From: Bacilli bacterium
Lineage (GTDB): Bacteria; Bacillota_I; Bacilli_A; RF39; UBA660
Assembly (NCBI GenBank): GCA_017416535.1
Contig: JAFQCG010000001.1
Location: 389,013 to 453,012 of the forward strand
Direction of reading: 5' to 3'
Length of the DNA stretch: 64,000 nucleotides
In this document: positions 7,701-16,007 of the stretch, in pieces
Layout of the letters: the number at the start of each line of letters is the position of its first letter
How positions within the stretch are numbered: position 1 is the stretch's first letter
Program-made: the position numbers and the translations under genes
The notes under the pieces: generated by a model
The model's input: only the letters and a program-made list of their open reading frames with translations
What the model was told of the DNA's origin: nothing
The model's database searches: none

Positions 7701-8987
7701 ATGATAGATATTAAATTAATTAGAGAAAATCCAGAAATGGTAAAAGAAAATATTAAAAAGAAATTTCAAGATAAGAAATTACCTTTAGTTGATGAAATTA
7801 AAGATTTAGATGTTAGAGTACGTGAAGTACAAGTTAGAGTGGATGGACTAAAGGCTGAAAAGAACCGTTTAAGTGGTGAAATTGGTAAACTAATGAAAGA
7901 TGGTAAACGTGATGAAGCTGAAGAAATTAAAGCTACAATTGCAAAGACTGCTGATGAAATTAGTGAACTAGAAAAAGAATTTGAAGAATTAAGTAAAACT
8001 ATTAAAGAAAAAATGATGGTTATTCCAAATATTATTGATGATAGTGTTCCTGTTGGAAAGGATGACAGTGAGAATGTTGAAAATGAAAAATATGGAGAAC
8101 CAGTAGTACCTGATTTTGAAGTTCCATATCATGCTGATATTATGGAAAGACTAGCTGGTCTTGATAAAGATTCAAGTGGTAGAACTTCAGGAAATGGTTT
8201 TTACTATTTAATGGGTGATGTTGCTAGAGTTCATTCTGCAATGTTAAGTTATGCAAGAGACTTTATGATAAATAAGGGATTTACTTATTGTGTACCACCA
8301 TTCATGATTAGAAGTGATGTTGTTACTGGAGTAATGAGTTTTGAAGAAATGGATGCTATGATGTATAAAATTGAGGGTGAAGATTTATTCTTAATTGGTA
8401 CAAGTGAACATAGTATGATTGGTAAATTTAAGGATCAATTATTAAAGAAAGAAAATTTACCATATACATTAACAAGTTATTCTCCATGTTTTAGAAAAGA
8501 AGTTGGAGCACATGGTATTGAAGAAAGAGGAGTATATCGTGTACACCAATTTGAAAAACAAGAAATGGTTGTTATTTGTGAACCTGAAGAGAGTATGGAC
8601 TGGTATAACAAAATGTGGAATTATACAGTTGAGTTCTTTAGAAGTTTAGATATTCCAGTTAGAACATTAGAATGTTGTAGTGGAGACTTAGCCGATTTAA
8701 AAGTTAAATCTTGTGATATTGAAGCATGGAGTCCACGTCAACAAAAATATTTCGAAGTAGGAAGCTGTTCTACATTAGGAGATGCTCAAGCTAGAAGACT
8801 TGGAATTAGAACTAAAGGTGAAAAGGGAAGTTATTATTTACATACATTAAATAATACAGTACTTGCTACACCTCGTGGTTTAATTGCATTCTTAGAAAAT
8901 AATGTATGTGAAGATGGAAGTGTTAATATTCCAGAAGCATTAAGACCATATATGGGTGGAATTGAAAAGTTAATTCCTAAAAAATAG
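7701..8987 (+). CDS. serS: seryl-tRNA synthetase
   Basis: A 428-residue, full-length class II aminoacyl-tRNA synthetase. The N-terminal antiparallel coiled coil occupies about residues 1-110 and binds the tRNA long arm. The catalytic domain follows, with motif 2 near SPCFRKEVGAHGIEERGVYR and motif 3 near NNTVLATPRGLIAFLENN. It charges tRNA-Ser and tRNA-Sec with serine in the cytoplasm. The start has a GGAGGAG ribosome site. Expression is controlled by the T-box leader upstream and the gene ends at a terminator, so it is a single-gene unit. Confidence 0.97.
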   Translation: MIDIKLIRENPEMVKENIKKKFQDKKLPLVDEIKDLDVRVREVQVRVDGLKAEKNRLSGEIGKLMKDGKRDEAEEIKATIAKTADEISELEKEFEELSKTIKEKMMVIPNIIDDSVPVGKDDSENVENEKYGEPVVPDFEVPYHADIMERLAGLDKDSSGRTSGNGFYYLMGDVARVHSAMLSYARDFMINKGFTYCVPPFMIRSDVVTGVMSFEEMDAMMYKIEGEDLFLIGTSEHSMIGKFKDQLLKKENLPYTLTSYSPCFRKEVGAHGIEERGVYRVHQFEKQEMVVICEPEESMDWYNKMWNYTVEFFRSLDIPVRTLECCSGDLADLKVKSCDIEAWSPRQQKYFEVGSCSTLGDAQARRLGIRTKGEKGSYYLHTLNNTVLATPRGLIAFLENNVCEDGSVNIPEALRPYMGGIEKLIPKK

Positions 8988-8992
8988 TACGT

Positions 8993-9026
8993 AAAAAAGA
9001 GTCAAATGACTCTTTTTATTTTTTTT
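8993..9026 (+). terminator. terminator after serS
   Basis: AAAAAAGAGTC / GACTCTTTTT stem with an AAAT loop and a long T-run. Confidence 0.9.
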
Positions 9027-9065
9027 AAATAGTGGTATGATTATATAAGAATAGAGGGATTATGT

Positions 9066-9428
9066 ATGACAGTAGTATTAATTGTATTTTTTAGTATATT
9101 ATTAGTATCTTTTATTACAGGAATTATTATTACTGTTATAGAAGAAAAGAAGAGTAGTTCTTTTGTGATACTTGATAAATTTGTACTTCCTGAAAGAATT
9201 CAATTGGTACAAACAAATTCATTAGTAACTGATCAAGAAAGCTTAGAGAAAACTATGAGAATGAATAAAGTTGATAGTGAAGATTATGAAGAATATCATG
9301 AAGAAACAGAAATATTAAGTTTAGAAAAAACATTAATAATGAATGCCATAGAAGTAGAAAATTTAGAAAACACAATGTATTTTGAAACTCCAATTTTAAC
9401 AACAGATTATGATGAAGAAATTATTTAG
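9066..9428 (+). CDS. small membrane-anchored acidic protein with internal repeats
   Basis: A 120-residue protein with an N-terminal membrane segment (about residues 3-25) and an acidic tail. The tail repeats a short pattern three times: LEKTMRMN, LEKTLIMN and LENTMYFE. I do not recognise a family. It ends 8 bases before the class B sortase start, so the two are probably co-transcribed. No sortase motif is visible, so it is more likely an accessory than a substrate. The ATG at 9066 is close to an out-of-frame ATG at 9062, leaving the start slightly uncertain. Confidence 0.6.
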   Translation: MTVVLIVFFSILLVSFITGIIITVIEEKKSSSFVILDKFVLPERIQLVQTNSLVTDQESLEKTMRMNKVDSEDYEEYHEETEILSLEKTLIMNAIEVENLENTMYFETPILTTDYDEEII

Positions 9429-9436
9429 GTGATAAT

Positions 9437-10423
9437 ATGAAGAAAATTGGAAAGTTTTTAAAGTATTTATATTATAAAACACATAAAGGATTTTACTTTT
9501 TGTGTTTAGTTTTTTCTAGGGGATTTTATTATTACTTTTATTTGTTTTTTAGTTTTTTAAAAAAAATATTTAAAAAGTCAAAGAAGTTAGAGGATATTGT
9601 TAATCATTATAAAGAACGACAAGAAAGGCCGGAATATTTCTTTTTACTTTTATTTGCGACAATACTTTTTATTTCAACAATTTATGTAATTTTTTATGAT
9701 TCTAATAAAGTTGTTAATTTAAAAGAGATGGAGCAAGAAAAAGAGGAAGTTATTCAAGAAGATTCTGTTCAAGAAAAAGTTGAAGAAGAAAAAGAGGAAG
9801 AAAAGAAACCGCCTCTTGAAACAAATTTATATAAAATATATGGTAATAAAAGTATTCATGAAATTAATTTTAATGAATTAAGAAGTGTAAATAGTGATGT
9901 TAAAGCTTGGATAATTGTGGATGGAACAAATATTAATTATCCTGTTGTTCAAACTAGTAATAATGATTATTACTTGAAATATAATATTAAAAAGAAGAAA
10001 ACAACTAATGGATGGCCATTTATTGATTATAGAAATAGTTCTTCTATGAGTGATGATAATACTATTTTCTATGGACATAACTTATTAAATAAAACTGCAT
10101 TTGGTAGTATTTCTAATTTATTTACTAAGTCATGGTTAAATAATTCTAGTCATAAGATTTTAGTTTTAACAGATACTAAAATGTATGAATATGAAATATT
10201 CTCAGTATATTATAGTGATCCAAATAGTTATTATTTACAAACTAAATTTTCTAGTCCTGCTAGTAAGTTGAATTTCTTTAATAATTTAAAAGTTAAGAGT
10301 AAAGTTAAGTTACCAGCAACAGTATCAGAAAATGATAAGATAATTACATTATCTACTTGTACTGATGATAATAAAGGTAGAAAAGTAGTTCATGCTAAAT
10401 TAGTTTCTATTTCTAATAGATAG
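9437..10423 (+). CDS. srtB: class B sortase
   Basis: A 328-residue protein with a basic N terminus, a membrane segment at about residues 70-88, a Glu/Lys-rich linker and a class B sortase domain. Visible are KAWIIVDGTNINYPVVQ, the YYLKYN and WPFIDYRN strands, FYGHNLL (catalytic His), TLSTCTDD (catalytic Cys) and GRKVVHAKLV (catalytic Arg). It cleaves a sorting motif and joins the protein to the peptidoglycan cross-bridge, or to another protein. No NPQTN-type substrate is seen nearby. It is the second sortase in the window and differs from the one at 1464 in having all three catalytic residues. Confidence 0.92.
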   Translation: MKKIGKFLKYLYYKTHKGFYFLCLVFSRGFYYYFYLFFSFLKKIFKKSKKLEDIVNHYKERQERPEYFFLLLFATILFISTIYVIFYDSNKVVNLKEMEQEKEEVIQEDSVQEKVEEEKEEEKKPPLETNLYKIYGNKSIHEINFNELRSVNSDVKAWIIVDGTNINYPVVQTSNNDYYLKYNIKKKKTTNGWPFIDYRNSSSMSDDNTIFYGHNLLNKTAFGSISNLFTKSWLNNSSHKILVLTDTKMYEYEIFSVYYSDPNSYYLQTKFSSPASKLNFFNNLKVKSKVKLPATVSENDKIITLSTCTDDNKGRKVVHAKLVSISNR

Positions 10424-10467
10424 AATAAGTTTTACTTTATTACATAAAATATTAGTGGTGATGTTTT

Positions 10468-10605
10468 ATGAAAGATGATAAAAGAATTGAAACAGTAAAA
10501 AAAGAAAGTGGTCTTTACAATATAAATGTAGATTGTAATTCTAAAGAAGGAAAAACATTAATTGAAGTTGTAGAGAAAGAGAGTAGTTTAAAGAAGAACC
10601 AATAG
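10468..10605 (+). CDS. small charged protein, 45 residues, unknown
   Basis: A 45-codon ORF with a GGTGATG-type ribosome site just upstream of ATG 10468, ending inside the terminator hairpin that follows. The peptide is Lys/Glu-rich and soluble, starting MKDDKRIETVKKESG and ending ESSLKKNQ. Its position right after the sortase gene, its frame up to a clean stop, and the terminator beginning 13 bases before that stop argue for a real small gene. No function can be suggested. Confidence 0.55.
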   Translation: MKDDKRIETVKKESGLYNINVDCNSKEGKTLIEVVEKESSLKKNQ

Positions 10606-10615
10606 GTTCTTTTTT
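10592..10615 (+). terminator. terminator of the sortase B unit
   Basis: AGAACC / GGTTCT stem with an AATA loop and seven T. It overlaps the stop of the 45-residue ORF. Confidence 0.88.
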
Positions 10616-10658
10616 TACGTAAATGTTATATAAAAATATGTTTGTATTATATAGTTTG

Positions 10659-10667
10659 TGATATAAT
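10659..10667 (+). promoter_or_regulatory. extended -10 promoter element (TGATATAAT)
   Basis: Exact TGnTATAAT 28 bases upstream of the ydjG-like start, directly after a terminator. Confidence 0.65.
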
Positions 10668-10695
10668 CAAATATAGAATGGGGAGTGATAATAGC

Positions 10696-11748
10696 ATGGA
10701 TGCACTTGATAATAAATGTCCTGCATGTGGAGCGACTATTACTTTTAATCCGGCTAATCAAATGTGGGATTGTAGTTATTGTGCAAGTAAGTTTACTTTA
10801 GAACAGATGCAACAACATAGTAATGCTAGTACACAGGAGTCTAATACTGTTAATCAGTTAATGCCTGAGTCTACTATTGGTGATGTAGATGTTTATAGAT
10901 GTAAAAACTGTGGTGCAGAAATAATGGCTGATCAAACTACAACTGCAACTTTTTGTGTATATTGTGGTAGCACTGCAATATTAAAGGATAGAATCTTACA
11001 AGGAAGAGCGCCTAATTATATTATTCCTTTTAAGACTGTTAAAGAAGATGCAATTAAAGGATTTAAGAAAGTTACTAAAGGTAGACTTTTAATGCCTAAA
11101 AGTTTTAAAGACCCTAAGAATATTGAAAAAATTTCAGGTATTTATATTCCTTTTTGGGGTTATGATTTAGAAGCTAATGGAGAAGTGGAATTTGAAGCTA
11201 GTGATATTAAAACTTGGAGTGATTCTAAGTATAAATATCGTAAGGTAGATAGATATTCAATTAGAAAGTCTGGACACTTTGATTTTAATAAAGTACTTGC
11301 TGATGCTTCTTCAAGATTTCCTGATGATTTAATGGATTCTCTAGAACCATTTAATTATGATGATTTAACACCTTATAATCATGCGTATTTATCTGGTTTT
11401 TTAGCAGAAAAATATGATGTAGATGAGACTGAAGGATTAAAGAGAGTTAGTGGTAGAACTAATTCAACTGCTGTTACATTAATGCAAGAAACTGTTGGTC
11501 ATATGGAACAAAAAGTTATTAATAATGGTATTAGAGTTAGTGCAAGATATACACATTATATTATGTTACCTGTATGGATGCTTAATATAAAACACAATAA
11601 TAAGATGTACACATTTGCAATGAACGGACAAACTGGTAAAGTAATTGGAAATATACCAATTGGAATTAAAGAAACAATTATTTGGTCAATAATTTTCTTT
11701 ATTACATTATTTGTTTTAGGAATAGTCTATGTACTATTTATAATGTAG
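10696..11748 (+). CDS. ydjG: TFIIB-type zinc-ribbon membrane protein, YdjG-like
   Basis: A 350-residue protein. Two zinc ribbons lie at the N terminus: CPACG...CSYC (about residues 7-32) and CKNCG...CVYCG (about 73-100). A cytoplasmic domain with GIYIPFWGYDLEANGEVEFE and a C-terminal membrane segment follow. It resembles Bacillus YdjG. There, PspA, YdjG, YdjH and YdjI form one operon, and YdjG/YdjH help place YdjI and PspA at the membrane. The next two genes are a TPM protein and an SPFH protein in the same order. GGGGAG supports ATG at 10696; a longer in-frame reading from 10642 lacks support. Confidence 0.85.
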   Translation: MDALDNKCPACGATITFNPANQMWDCSYCASKFTLEQMQQHSNASTQESNTVNQLMPESTIGDVDVYRCKNCGAEIMADQTTTATFCVYCGSTAILKDRILQGRAPNYIIPFKTVKEDAIKGFKKVTKGRLLMPKSFKDPKNIEKISGIYIPFWGYDLEANGEVEFEASDIKTWSDSKYKYRKVDRYSIRKSGHFDFNKVLADASSRFPDDLMDSLEPFNYDDLTPYNHAYLSGFLAEKYDVDETEGLKRVSGRTNSTAVTLMQETVGHMEQKVINNGIRVSARYTHYIMLPVWMLNIKHNNKMYTFAMNGQTGKVIGNIPIGIKETIIWSIIFFITLFVLGIVYVLFIM

Positions 11749-11761
11749 GGAGGTAATATTG

Positions 11762-12646
11762 ATGAAGAAAATAAAAATAATTATTAGTTTGTTAGTGTTG
11801 TGTGTGTTTATTAATTGTAATGATGTTTTTGCTAGTACTAAAGTTAATACAAGAAGCGAAGGTAATTACTTAGTACCTAGTGATGTAGTAGTTACAGAGT
11901 CTATAAAAAAAGATATTATGAGTACTCCAGCAATTAATGCTGAAGAGAAGATTTATGATTTTGCTGATTTGTTGACTAAAGATGAAGAAGAAAAACTTTA
12001 TAAGCATGTTAAGAATTTTGTTAATGGTGCTAATATGGATCATATTATTGTTACTGTTAGTAAAAATAATAAGGCATCAGCAAGTAAATATGCTAAAGAT
12101 TTTTATGATTATAATGATTTTAAGACAGATGGAATATTGTTGCTAATAGATATGGATAATAGAAGTATTTATATGTTAACATCAGGTAATGCATATAATT
12201 TATTTCCTGATTCAAGGATGAAACCAATACTTGAAAATGTATTTAGTAAGATTAAAGAAAAGAAGTATTATGATGCGTGTAAAAGTTTTACGACTTCTAT
12301 AAGTCAATTTGTTAAGATTGGTACAGTAAGCGATGATGAGGGAGTTGTAAAAGTAGGGGAAGATGGTAGTATTCTTGTTAAGAAGGATTTACATTTATCG
12401 GAAGTCTTTGTCTTTGCTTTAATTGGAACTTTAGTAATAATTGGAGTATTAATATTAAGTAGTAGAATGGTAAGAAAAGCCACTTCTGCTAAGAATTTCT
12501 TAAATAAGGAAACAATGAAAATTATAAATATTAGTGAAATGTCTTTAGGTAGTCAAACTTATAAAAAGTTATTGGCTAGTGACAATAATTCTTTTGATAA
12601 AAAGAATAATGGTCCTAATCAAGGTGGGACTGGGATAAATTTTTAA
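11762..12646 (+). CDS. ydjH: TPM-domain membrane protein, YdjH-like
   Basis: A 294-residue protein with a signal peptide, a TPM (YgcG/DUF477) domain at about residues 55-190 and a transmembrane helix at about 215-240. The TPM domain begins at INAEEKIYDFADLLTKDEEE and continues through FKTDGILLLIDMDNRSIYML. A flexible tail ends in a Gly/Asn-rich stretch. It is the middle gene of a ydjG-ydjH-ydjI-like trio and probably anchors the complex, with its TPM domain outside the membrane. GGGAGGTAAT supports ATG 11762; the TTG just before it is an alternative. Confidence 0.83.
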   Translation: MKKIKIIISLLVLCVFINCNDVFASTKVNTRSEGNYLVPSDVVVTESIKKDIMSTPAINAEEKIYDFADLLTKDEEEKLYKHVKNFVNGANMDHIIVTVSKNNKASASKYAKDFYDYNDFKTDGILLLIDMDNRSIYMLTSGNAYNLFPDSRMKPILENVFSKIKEKKYYDACKSFTTSISQFVKIGTVSDDEGVVKVGEDGSILVKKDLHLSEVFVFALIGTLVIIGVLILSSRMVRKATSAKNFLNKETMKIINISEMSLGSQTYKKLLASDNNSFDKKNNGPNQGGTGINF

Positions 12647-12650
12647 AGTA

Positions 12651-12659
12651 TGGTATAAT
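12651..12659 (+). promoter_or_regulatory. extended -10 promoter element (TGGTATAAT)
   Basis: Exact TGnTATAAT between the ydjH-like and ydjI-like genes. It suggests the SPFH gene also has its own promoter. Confidence 0.6.
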
Positions 12660-12688
12660 TAATTTAATGATAGAAAAGGAGAAAAATT

Positions 12689-13894
12689 ATGGGATTAATT
12701 AAAGCTGCTGTAGAGGCTGTAGGAAGTACTCTACACGATCAATGGAAAGATTATATTAGATGTGAGGATTTAGGACAAGATGTTTTGATGAGAAGAGTGT
12801 CAACTCCAAATGGTGTTATCTCTAAAGATAGTGCTATTCAAGTTGCACCTGGTCAAATTGCTGTAATTTTTGATAGTGGTAGAATTGTTGATGCTACTGC
12901 TGAACAAGGAATTTATACATTTGATCAATCAACTTCACCATCATTCTTTGCTGGACAATTTGGACCTGTGTTTAAAGAAATATGGACTCGTTTTGTATAT
13001 AATGGAGCTACTAATAAGGAACAAGCAGTATTTTATTTAAATGCAAAGGAAATTATGGATAATAAATTTGGTACACCTGCACCAATTCCATTCCAAGATT
13101 GGTCACATCCAATTCCAAATCAAATGACTGGAACTATGAATCCATTAAGAGTAGAAGTTAAATGTTTTGGTAAATATACATTTAAGATTGCTGATCCTGC
13201 AGTGTTTATGAGTAAAGTTGCTGGAACAACAGATGAATTTAGAAAAGATGCAATTGTTGAACAAATGAGATCTGAAGTTATTGGTTCATTCCAAAATGTC
13301 TTAAATGAACTTGGAAATTCAGAACATAAAACACCAGTACTTGAATTACCAAGTAGTACTGATGAAATTAAAAAAGTTATGGATGAAAAAGTATTCGATC
13401 AACCAATTCGTGATCGCGGACTTAGTATTGTAGGATTTGTTGTTGAATCTGTTACATTAGATGAAGAAAGTGAAAAGAAAATTGATAATTATGAATTATC
13501 TTCTAACAGTTTCATGCAACAAGGTACTCTTGTTGGAGCATATGCAAATGCTGTTCAAGATGCTGCAAATAATGCTGGTGGAGCTATGAATGGTTTCATG
13601 GGTGTTGGTATGATGAATATGGCAAGTGGTGGAGTATTTGGTGGAGCTGTTCAAAATGCTCAAGCACCTCAAGGAGCTGCTGCAAGTCAAGCTTATAATC
13701 CATATCAAGGACAAAATTCACAAGGACAACCTCTACATCCTGGAGTAGTTGCTCATGGAGAAAATGCTGAAGAATTAGAAGATAAAGTAGAAGCTGCACC
13801 TGCTGCTGGAGCACCAATGGCTTTTTGTCCAAATTGTGGAACAAAAAATAACGGAGCTAACTTCTGTAGTAATTGTGGAAACAAACTTAAATAA
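12689..13894 (+). CDS. ydjI: SPFH-domain protein with C-terminal zinc ribbon, YdjI-like
   Basis: A 401-residue protein of the YdjI/virion-core-like SPFH family. The N-terminal part (MGLIKAAVEAVGSTLHDQWKDY, then APGQIAVIFDSGRIVDATAEQGIYTF) and the SPFH core with LRVEVKCFGKYTFKI are diagnostic. A Gly/Ala/Gln-rich linker leads to a zinc ribbon (FCPNCG...FCSNCGNKL). In Bacillus YdjI is recruited to the membrane by YdjG and YdjH and then recruits PspA under envelope stress. No pspA gene is adjacent here; upstream is a sortase unit. Confidence 0.9.
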   Translation: MGLIKAAVEAVGSTLHDQWKDYIRCEDLGQDVLMRRVSTPNGVISKDSAIQVAPGQIAVIFDSGRIVDATAEQGIYTFDQSTSPSFFAGQFGPVFKEIWTRFVYNGATNKEQAVFYLNAKEIMDNKFGTPAPIPFQDWSHPIPNQMTGTMNPLRVEVKCFGKYTFKIADPAVFMSKVAGTTDEFRKDAIVEQMRSEVIGSFQNVLNELGNSEHKTPVLELPSSTDEIKKVMDEKVFDQPIRDRGLSIVGFVVESVTLDEESEKKIDNYELSSNSFMQQGTLVGAYANAVQDAANNAGGAMNGFMGVGMMNMASGGVFGGAVQNAQAPQGAAASQAYNPYQGQNSQGQPLHPGVVAHGENAEELEDKVEAAPAAGAPMAFCPNCGTKNNGANFCSNCGNKLK

Positions 13895-13913
13895 TTGTAA
13901 ATTAATGTAAATA

Positions 13914-13948
13914 AAAAGATTAAGGATTTTGTTTCTTAATCTTTTTTT
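13914..13948 (+). terminator. terminator after the ydjGHI-like module
   Basis: AAAAGATTAAG / CTTAATCTTTT stem with a ten-base loop and a T-run. Confidence 0.88.
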
Positions 13949-13989
13949 CTAATTTGTGATATGTTTATTATAAAGAATAAGGAGGATTT

Positions 13990-15075
13990 ATGAAAAAGAA
14001 AATATATTTAATTTTTTATGCAGTTGTACAAATTATTATTAGTATTTATTCAATGATAAATGTTAATGCTATTGCTAATACACAAGTTAAGTTGATTTCC
14101 GATATGTTTAAAGATATGCCTAAAGAAATGCAAACAATGATGGCAGAAGCATATAGTTTGGAAGCTATGAAAGCATCTGTTATGTTAACTGCGGTTATTT
14201 GTTTAGTACTTGGATTAATTCTTTTATGGTTATTTATAAGAGATAGAGTTCCAGTTAAGAAAGGCTTAACAATGGGATTAGTTATTACTTCAATGGTACT
14301 GGGATTAAGTGATTTAATTTTAATTCTTTCAATTATTGCGCTTATATTAGTAATTAAAACTGAAAAGAAAAAGGTAACTAAAGAAAAGGTAGAAAAACAA
14401 GAAATAAAGAAGTTGCATAATTTGAAAGTAACTGGTAAAGATTTAATTTGGGTAGTAGTTTTAGTACTAGCTTACTCAACACAATTTTTTATACCTAATC
14501 TTTTAAATAATAAAACAATATTACTTATTTATGATATTTTATTTAATGTATTAGTATTTGCACTTGTTATTTATATTTTTGGTAAACGTTTAAAACGTGA
14601 TTTTAAAGCATTTAAAGAAAATAGTAATTCATATATTGGTTATATATTTAAATGGTGGGGAATAATGCTTGGACTTTCATTTGTTGCTGCATTTATTAGA
14701 TTACTTTTAGGTGGGGCAATTGAAACTGCTAATCAAGAAGCGTTAAATAGTGCACCATTATGGTATGTTGGACCTTTAGCAATTATTTGGGCACCAGTAG
14801 TAGAAGAAGGTATTTTTAGAGGTGGACTTAGAAGATTTATTAAAAATGATAAATTATTTATTGTTTTATCAGCAGTATTATTTGGTTTATTACATACAGT
14901 TGGTACTGAAACAGGCCTTTATAATATTTTTGTTCAATCATTACAATATTTAGTAATGGGTGGAGTAATGGCTTATACATATACTAAGACAAATAATATA
15001 TTTGTTAATATGGGAATACATTGTGTTCAAAATACTTTAGGAGTTATTTTGATGTTGCTTATGCCTTTATTATAA
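13990..15075 (+). CDS. CPBP-family intramembrane metalloprotease
   Basis: A 361-residue multi-pass membrane protein. The C-terminal CPBP (CAAX/Abi) domain shows APVVEEGIFRGGLRRF (motif 1, EExxxR), LFGLLHT (motif 2 His) and NMGIHCVQNTLG (motif 3 His), all in or near membrane helices. Family members are glutamic-type intramembrane proteases, some tied to bacteriocin immunity or to envelope regulation; the substrate here is unknown. The N-terminal third holds three extra membrane segments and a Lys/Glu-rich cytoplasmic loop. It is monocistronic between two terminators. Confidence 0.88.
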   Translation: MKKKIYLIFYAVVQIIISIYSMINVNAIANTQVKLISDMFKDMPKEMQTMMAEAYSLEAMKASVMLTAVICLVLGLILLWLFIRDRVPVKKGLTMGLVITSMVLGLSDLILILSIIALILVIKTEKKKVTKEKVEKQEIKKLHNLKVTGKDLIWVVVLVLAYSTQFFIPNLLNNKTILLIYDILFNVLVFALVIYIFGKRLKRDFKAFKENSNSYIGYIFKWWGIMLGLSFVAAFIRLLLGGAIETANQEALNSAPLWYVGPLAIIWAPVVEEGIFRGGLRRFIKNDKLFIVLSAVLFGLLHTVGTETGLYNIFVQSLQYLVMGGVMAYTYTKTNNIFVNMGIHCVQNTLGVILMLLMPLL

Positions 15076-15100
15076 CAACTCTATTGAGTTGTTTTTCTTT
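15074..15100 (+). terminator. terminator after the CPBP protease
   Basis: AACAACTC / GAGTTGTT with a TATT loop, then T-rich. It overlaps the stop codon. Confidence 0.85.
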
Positions 15101-15149
15101 GTATAAAATTATTCTTTATTAATCATAATTAGATTAAGGAGGGAGTCAT

Positions 15150-15905
15150 TTGACAAAGAAAAATACTTCTGATAGAATATATAACTGTCACATGAACAAA
15201 GAGGTGTTAAAAATGTTTTACAGTGAACAGCAAGTAGTTGAGGCTTGTACCGAGGAGCCATCCCTGATATTTAATGTTATTAGAAATGGTGATTTTGAAG
15301 TAATCGAAAGATTATTAAAAGAGAATAAATTAAACGTAAATATTTGTGATGGATTCGGAAATGATTTAGTTACAAAACTTTTAAAAGCAAGACAATATGA
15401 TTTAGTTATTGAAGTAATGAAAAAAAGAAATTGGGATGTAAATCATCAAAATATTGAAGGAAATACTTTTGGTCATATTTTAGTACTAGATAATTCTGTG
15501 GGTGCTTTAAGAGTAATGGAACAATTAATTAAGAAAAAGAATTTTACTCCTAATATTAAAAACAATAAAGGGGAGACAATGTTAGATAGAGCAATTAATA
15601 ATAACTATGTACTAACAGTGTTTAAAATTTTAGAAGATAAAAGATTTAATGATATTGATGTAGTTACATTTAAGAAACTTTATAAAACTTGTATTAGTAG
15701 TTCTTATTATGGTAAATATTCTAAATTAAATAATTTAGAAGTTATTGTTGATAAACTTGGTAAGAAAGATTTACAACCTAATATGAAAAAAGTTATTGAA
15801 GTAATTACTGATAATATGGATACTATTAAAACTGAAATATTAAGAAATAGATCTTCTATATTAGAAAGTATTATTAATTCGGGGTTAAATGAAGCAACTA
15901 TTTAG
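15150..15905 (+). CDS. ankyrin-repeat-like protein
   Basis: A 251-residue cytoplasmic protein with degenerate ankyrin-type helix-turn-helix repeats at about residues 35-160. Repeat elements include IFNVIRNGDFEVIERLLKE, NVNICDGFGNDLVTKLLK and NIKNNKGETMLDRAINN. The C-terminal part is helical and not recognised. The role is probably protein binding. There are two plausible starts: TTG 15150 behind a perfect AAGGAGGG, and ATG 15213 behind AGAGGTG, which gives MFYSEQQVVEACTEEPS and may be the family's natural start. It is a single gene between terminators. Confidence 0.75.
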   Translation: MTKKNTSDRIYNCHMNKEVLKMFYSEQQVVEACTEEPSLIFNVIRNGDFEVIERLLKENKLNVNICDGFGNDLVTKLLKARQYDLVIEVMKKRNWDVNHQNIEGNTFGHILVLDNSVGALRVMEQLIKKKNFTPNIKNNKGETMLDRAINNNYVLTVFKILEDKRFNDIDVVTFKKLYKTCISSSYYGKYSKLNNLEVIVDKLGKKDLQPNMKKVIEVITDNMDTIKTEILRNRSSILESIINSGLNEATI

Positions 15906-15917
15906 TTGCTTTTTTTG
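15892..15917 (+). terminator. terminator after the ankyrin-like gene
   Basis: AAGCAACT / AGTTGCTT stem overlapping the stop codon, then T-run. Confidence 0.88.
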
Positions 15918-16007
15918 TGTAAAAGGGGAATAAAGTTTTCTAGTTAAGTTGATTTTTAGTTTATGATAAGGTATTATATTTTCGAGAAAAGAAATGGAAG
16001 TGGTAGT

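Noticed and set aside
13496-13844. Two minus-strand ORFs over the ydjI-like linker
   Set aside because: Antisense of a Gly/Ala/Gln-rich linker, with no start signals.
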